Part shown: one piece after another, positions 31,190 to 33,170 of the stretch | Layout: each line of letters begins with the position of its first letter | How positions within the stretch are numbered: position 1 is the first letter of the stretch | Assembly: GCA_019118545.1 (NCBI GenBank) | Contig: DWYT01000163.1 | Span: forward strand, 1-33,170 | Length of the DNA: 33,170 bases | Reading direction: 5' to 3' | Origin: Candidatus Mediterraneibacter merdavium | GTDB lineage: Bacteria; Bacillota; Clostridia; Lachnospirales; Lachnospiraceae | Position numbers and translations under genes: made by a program | The notes under the pieces: model-generated | What the model was told of the DNA's origin: nothing | Databases searched by the model: none | What the model saw: only the letters and a program-made list of their open reading frames with translations

Positions 31190-33170
31190 TTAAATACCTT
31201 TATGTTTTCTGCGCCTGTATCCTAAGAAGCCAAGCGCCATTGCGGAGACAGAAAGCAGTCCTGCCCACAGGGTTACCTGTGAAGAATCCCCGGTCTGTGC
31301 GTTTCCTGTACTCTGACCGCTAATGCCCTCTGCGCCACTTTTGCCGTCAGTACCTGTGCCGCTTCCTTCCCTGCCCGGAGTTGATGTCTGCGTCCCCGTC
31401 TGTGTGCTGCCTGTGTTTTGATTTCCACCGTTTCCAGTGTTTCCCTGATCCGGTGTTGGTTCTGACGGGTTCTGTCCGTTGTCCGGATCGGTCGGCTGTT
31501 CTCCCGGATTAGTCGGATTCTCTCCCGGATCGGTCGGCTGTTCTCCCGGATTAGTCGGATTCTCTCCCGGATTGGTCGGATCTCCTCCCGGATTAGTCGG
31601 ATCTTCTCCCGGATCAGTCGGATCTCCTCCCGGATTAGTTGGATCCTCTCCCGGATCGGTCGGATCTCCTCCCGGATTAGTTGGATCTCCCTCTCCCGGA
31701 TCAGTTGGTGTTTCCTCCTCATCTGTCGTACCGTCCGGGAAAACCGTTGTACCCGGTGCGACTGTCTGTACGGTTCCGTCCGGCGCTGTTATGCTGCCAC
31801 CGTCCGGCAGAAATATGTTGCCCTCGTCATCGATCTGTACATCGCCGTCAGGTTTGACTGTATCCCCGTTGCCGATGGTAACGGAACCGTCCGGGTTGAC
31901 CGCTATGTCCCCCTTAGGCCATGTGATTGTGCCGTCCGGATTGACCACCGCTCCGTCAGGAACCGTTAAGGTCTTGTCTGAAACCATATAGGTCACATCA
32001 CCCTGAGGCAGCGTTACCTTTCCGTCTTCCGTAACCACTGCCCCGGTCTCCGGGATCGTAAGATTCGTGCCGTTTTCCGTAGTGATCGTTCCGTCCGGGT
32101 TGACGGTAAGGTCTCCCGGAGTCGTGAAACTCCCGCCCGGCTTTGCGACGGAGTTCTCGGGCAGCGTCACCACGACGCCGCTGTCCCCCACCGGCACTTC
32201 TGATTTGTCAACCAGTTTAATATCCACAAAGTGAATCGTAGGATTCATGGTATATCGAACGTTTACCTGATAAGTATAAGTTGCGTAACCATCCGGCTGA
32301 ATTCCATAAACTCTGTTGCCGTCGATGTATGGGCCGCTTGTTCTGGCGTTCACATTCGGGTCTCGCAGGTTACTGATATTTTCCATCTTAATACCCGGGA
32401 ATGCCTCTACTAAATCCGCCCAGTATCCTTTGTCTTTGTCATACCCGCCGATCTCCACATCTATACTTTGAGTCTTTAGATTTCCAGCATTATATCCAAC
32501 GTTTAAGGTTACTCCATCCGGAATATTTAGATAGGCTAAATCTGTTCCGCTTATATCAATTCTCCTATCCCCATTATTTTTAAAATTCGGAAGATCCAGA
32601 TAATGCAGATTTGGCACATTACTGGCAGCGAGATATCTTAAGTCCTTGAGATTTTCTAATCCGACAATCTTTGTCAGTTTTGAGCAGCTCCTCACAGCGA
32701 TAGTATTTACTGTCCCGGCATTAGTAACATCCAATATTTCAATCTTCGTATAATTCACATCAACTTGAGTTCCATAGGAATATTCACCGCTTCCATCTTC
32801 CATATATACCAGATTGTAACTTGTTTCCATTTTAGGGACCTTAAACGTTCCGGTTAATCCTGCGCTTGAACAGTAGATATAACCAAGTTTTTTATAACTC
32901 TCTTCAAGTTGAAATCCCTCAGTTGTCAGACTCGTAGCATTATTAGCAGAAATAATCACTATTTCTTGATTGTCCTCTACTTTCAACAAAGATAATTTTC
33001 GACAATTATCCGCAAATAGCCTTTTTATTTTATTGCCGTCATTCTCAATGTTGACGCTTTCCAGTTCCGCATTGTTATTCAGGCTTACCCGGTTTATGTT
33101 ATCAAGTCCCACCACTGAGGAAGAATCAAAGCTCTTGAGCTTCGTGTTGTTCAAAACTAAGTGCTGAAGC
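31190..33170 (-). CDS. Cell-wall anchored leucine-rich-repeat surface protein (N-terminus beyond window)
   Basis: 659 codons are visible; the frame has no stop before the window end, so the start and signal peptide lie outside. Parts in order: irregular leucine-rich repeats (about first 240 residues: LKSFDSSSV, LESVNIEN, LRYLAASN, LHYLDLPN, LAYLNIPDG); a beta-rich segment (TYTYQVNVRYTMNPTIHFVDI); about ten 'NPDGTIT/PDG' mini-repeats; ten 7-residue Pro-rich repeats; a Ser/Thr/Gly/Gln linker; and the sorting signal NAQTGDSS, a hydrophobic stretch, and YRRRKHKGI. The NAQTGD signal deviates from LPxTG but matches a variant used by sortases of clostridia (inference). No sortase gene is nearby. Likely an adhesin or glycan-binding protein. 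Confidence 0.9.
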   Translation of the reverse strand, partial: LQHLVLNNTKLKSFDSSSVVGLDNINRVSLNNNAELESVNIENDGNKIKRLFADNCRKLSLLKVEDNQEIVIISANNATSLTTEGFQLEESYKKLGYIYCSSAGLTGTFKVPKMETSYNLVYMEDGSGEYSYGTQVDVNYTKIEILDVTNAGTVNTIAVRSCSKLTKIVGLENLKDLRYLAASNVPNLHYLDLPNFKNNGDRRIDISGTDLAYLNIPDGVTLNVGYNAGNLKTQSIDVEIGGYDKDKGYWADLVEAFPGIKMENISNLRDPNVNARTSGPYIDGNRVYGIQPDGYATYTYQVNVRYTMNPTIHFVDIKLVDKSEVPVGDSGVVVTLPENSVAKPGGSFTTPGDLTVNPDGTITTENGTNLTIPETGAVVTEDGKVTLPQGDVTYMVSDKTLTVPDGAVVNPDGTITWPKGDIAVNPDGSVTIGNGDTVKPDGDVQIDDEGNIFLPDGGSITAPDGTVQTVAPGTTVFPDGTTDEEETPTDPGEGDPTNPGGDPTDPGEDPTNPGGDPTDPGEDPTNPGGDPTNPGENPTNPGEQPTDPGENPTNPGEQPTDPDNGQNPSEPTPDQGNTGNGGNQNTGSTQTGTQTSTPGREGSGTGTDGKSGAEGISGQSTGNAQTGDSSQVTLWAGLLSVSAMALGFLGYRRRKHKGI
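31478..31687 (-). repeat. Ten 21-bp tandem repeats encoding Pro-rich heptads
   Basis: Ten exact-length 21-bp units encode xPTxPGx heptads (DPTNPGG, DPTDPGE, NPTNPGE, QPTDPGE; the last is QPTDPDN). They lie between the PDG repeats and the sorting signal, the position of a wall-spanning stalk. Unit similarity suggests slippage-driven copy-number change between strains. Confidence 0.95.

Noticed and set aside
31478-31687. Possible CRISPR-like direct repeats
   Set aside because: The 21-bp units are contiguous with no spacers and keep a reading frame, so this is coding repeat sequence.
31479-31991. Long open frame opposite the surface-protein gene (and another in the same strand, 31273-31722)
   Set aside because: It arises from the 21-bp repeat, which keeps several frames open; composition is unnatural and no ribosome site precedes it.

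Overview
The window reads as a chromosomal segment of a low-to-mid GC gut Firmicute, most likely family Lachnospiraceae. The reasons are the clostridial glgC-glgD pair with a degenerate GlgD, YesMN-type two-component systems next to sugar ABC importers, AGGAGG-type ribosome binding sites, sigma-A promoters with 17-bp spacers, the asparagine synthetase variant without a nucleophile Cys, and a surface protein with an N-A-Q-T-G-D type sorting signal. The genus cannot be fixed from the sequence alone. No tRNA, rRNA, CRISPR array, insertion sequence or prophage was seen.

Layout. 1-1,840: the 5' part of a YdcF-family gene (minus), a truncated XRE regulator remnant, and a gene of unknown function (plus). 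1,839-10,644 (minus): a galactoside-use locus. A lipoprotein binding protein is followed by an internal terminator, two ABC permeases, an AraC-type response regulator, a YesM-type histidine kinase and a GH42 beta-galactosidase. A sugar O-acetyltransferase lies beyond a terminator under its own promoter. The ABC ATPase is not in the window. 10,863-13,169 (minus): citrate synthase and a lysophospholipase-like hydrolase behind one promoter. 13,257-13,440: a strongly foldback, multi-branched intergenic element. 13,445-19,401 (minus): ksgA and tatD, with a four-gene MacAB-like export operon between them. That operon has its own promoter, overlapped by a perfect GntR/YtrA-like palindrome. 19,508-21,551 (minus): the asparagine synthetase variant and a toxin-first RelE-type toxin-antitoxin pair. 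21,722-22,582 (plus): purC. 22,649-24,052 (minus): a DUF234-type ATPase with a nuclease-like tail. 24,396-28,502 (minus): a MarR regulator and a heterodimeric multidrug-type ABC exporter, joined by translational overlaps and behind a textbook promoter with an overlapping operator. 28,732-30,992 (plus): glgC-glgD for glycogen synthesis. 31,190-33,170 (minus): the C-terminal two thirds or so of a cell-wall anchored leucine-rich-repeat protein that runs off the window.

How the parts connect: the GH42/ABC/YesMN operon imports and cleaves galactosides, and the released glucose can feed ADP-glucose formation by GlgCD. The two export operons each carry an operator-like palindrome at the promoter, which suggests inducible defence against membrane-active compounds. 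The most unusual items are the foldback element at 13.3 kb, the asparagine synthetase without its glutaminase nucleophile, the unknown gene at 568-1,716, the operator and terminator pair at 2.6-2.75 kb with no gene between them, and the repeat architecture of the surface protein.
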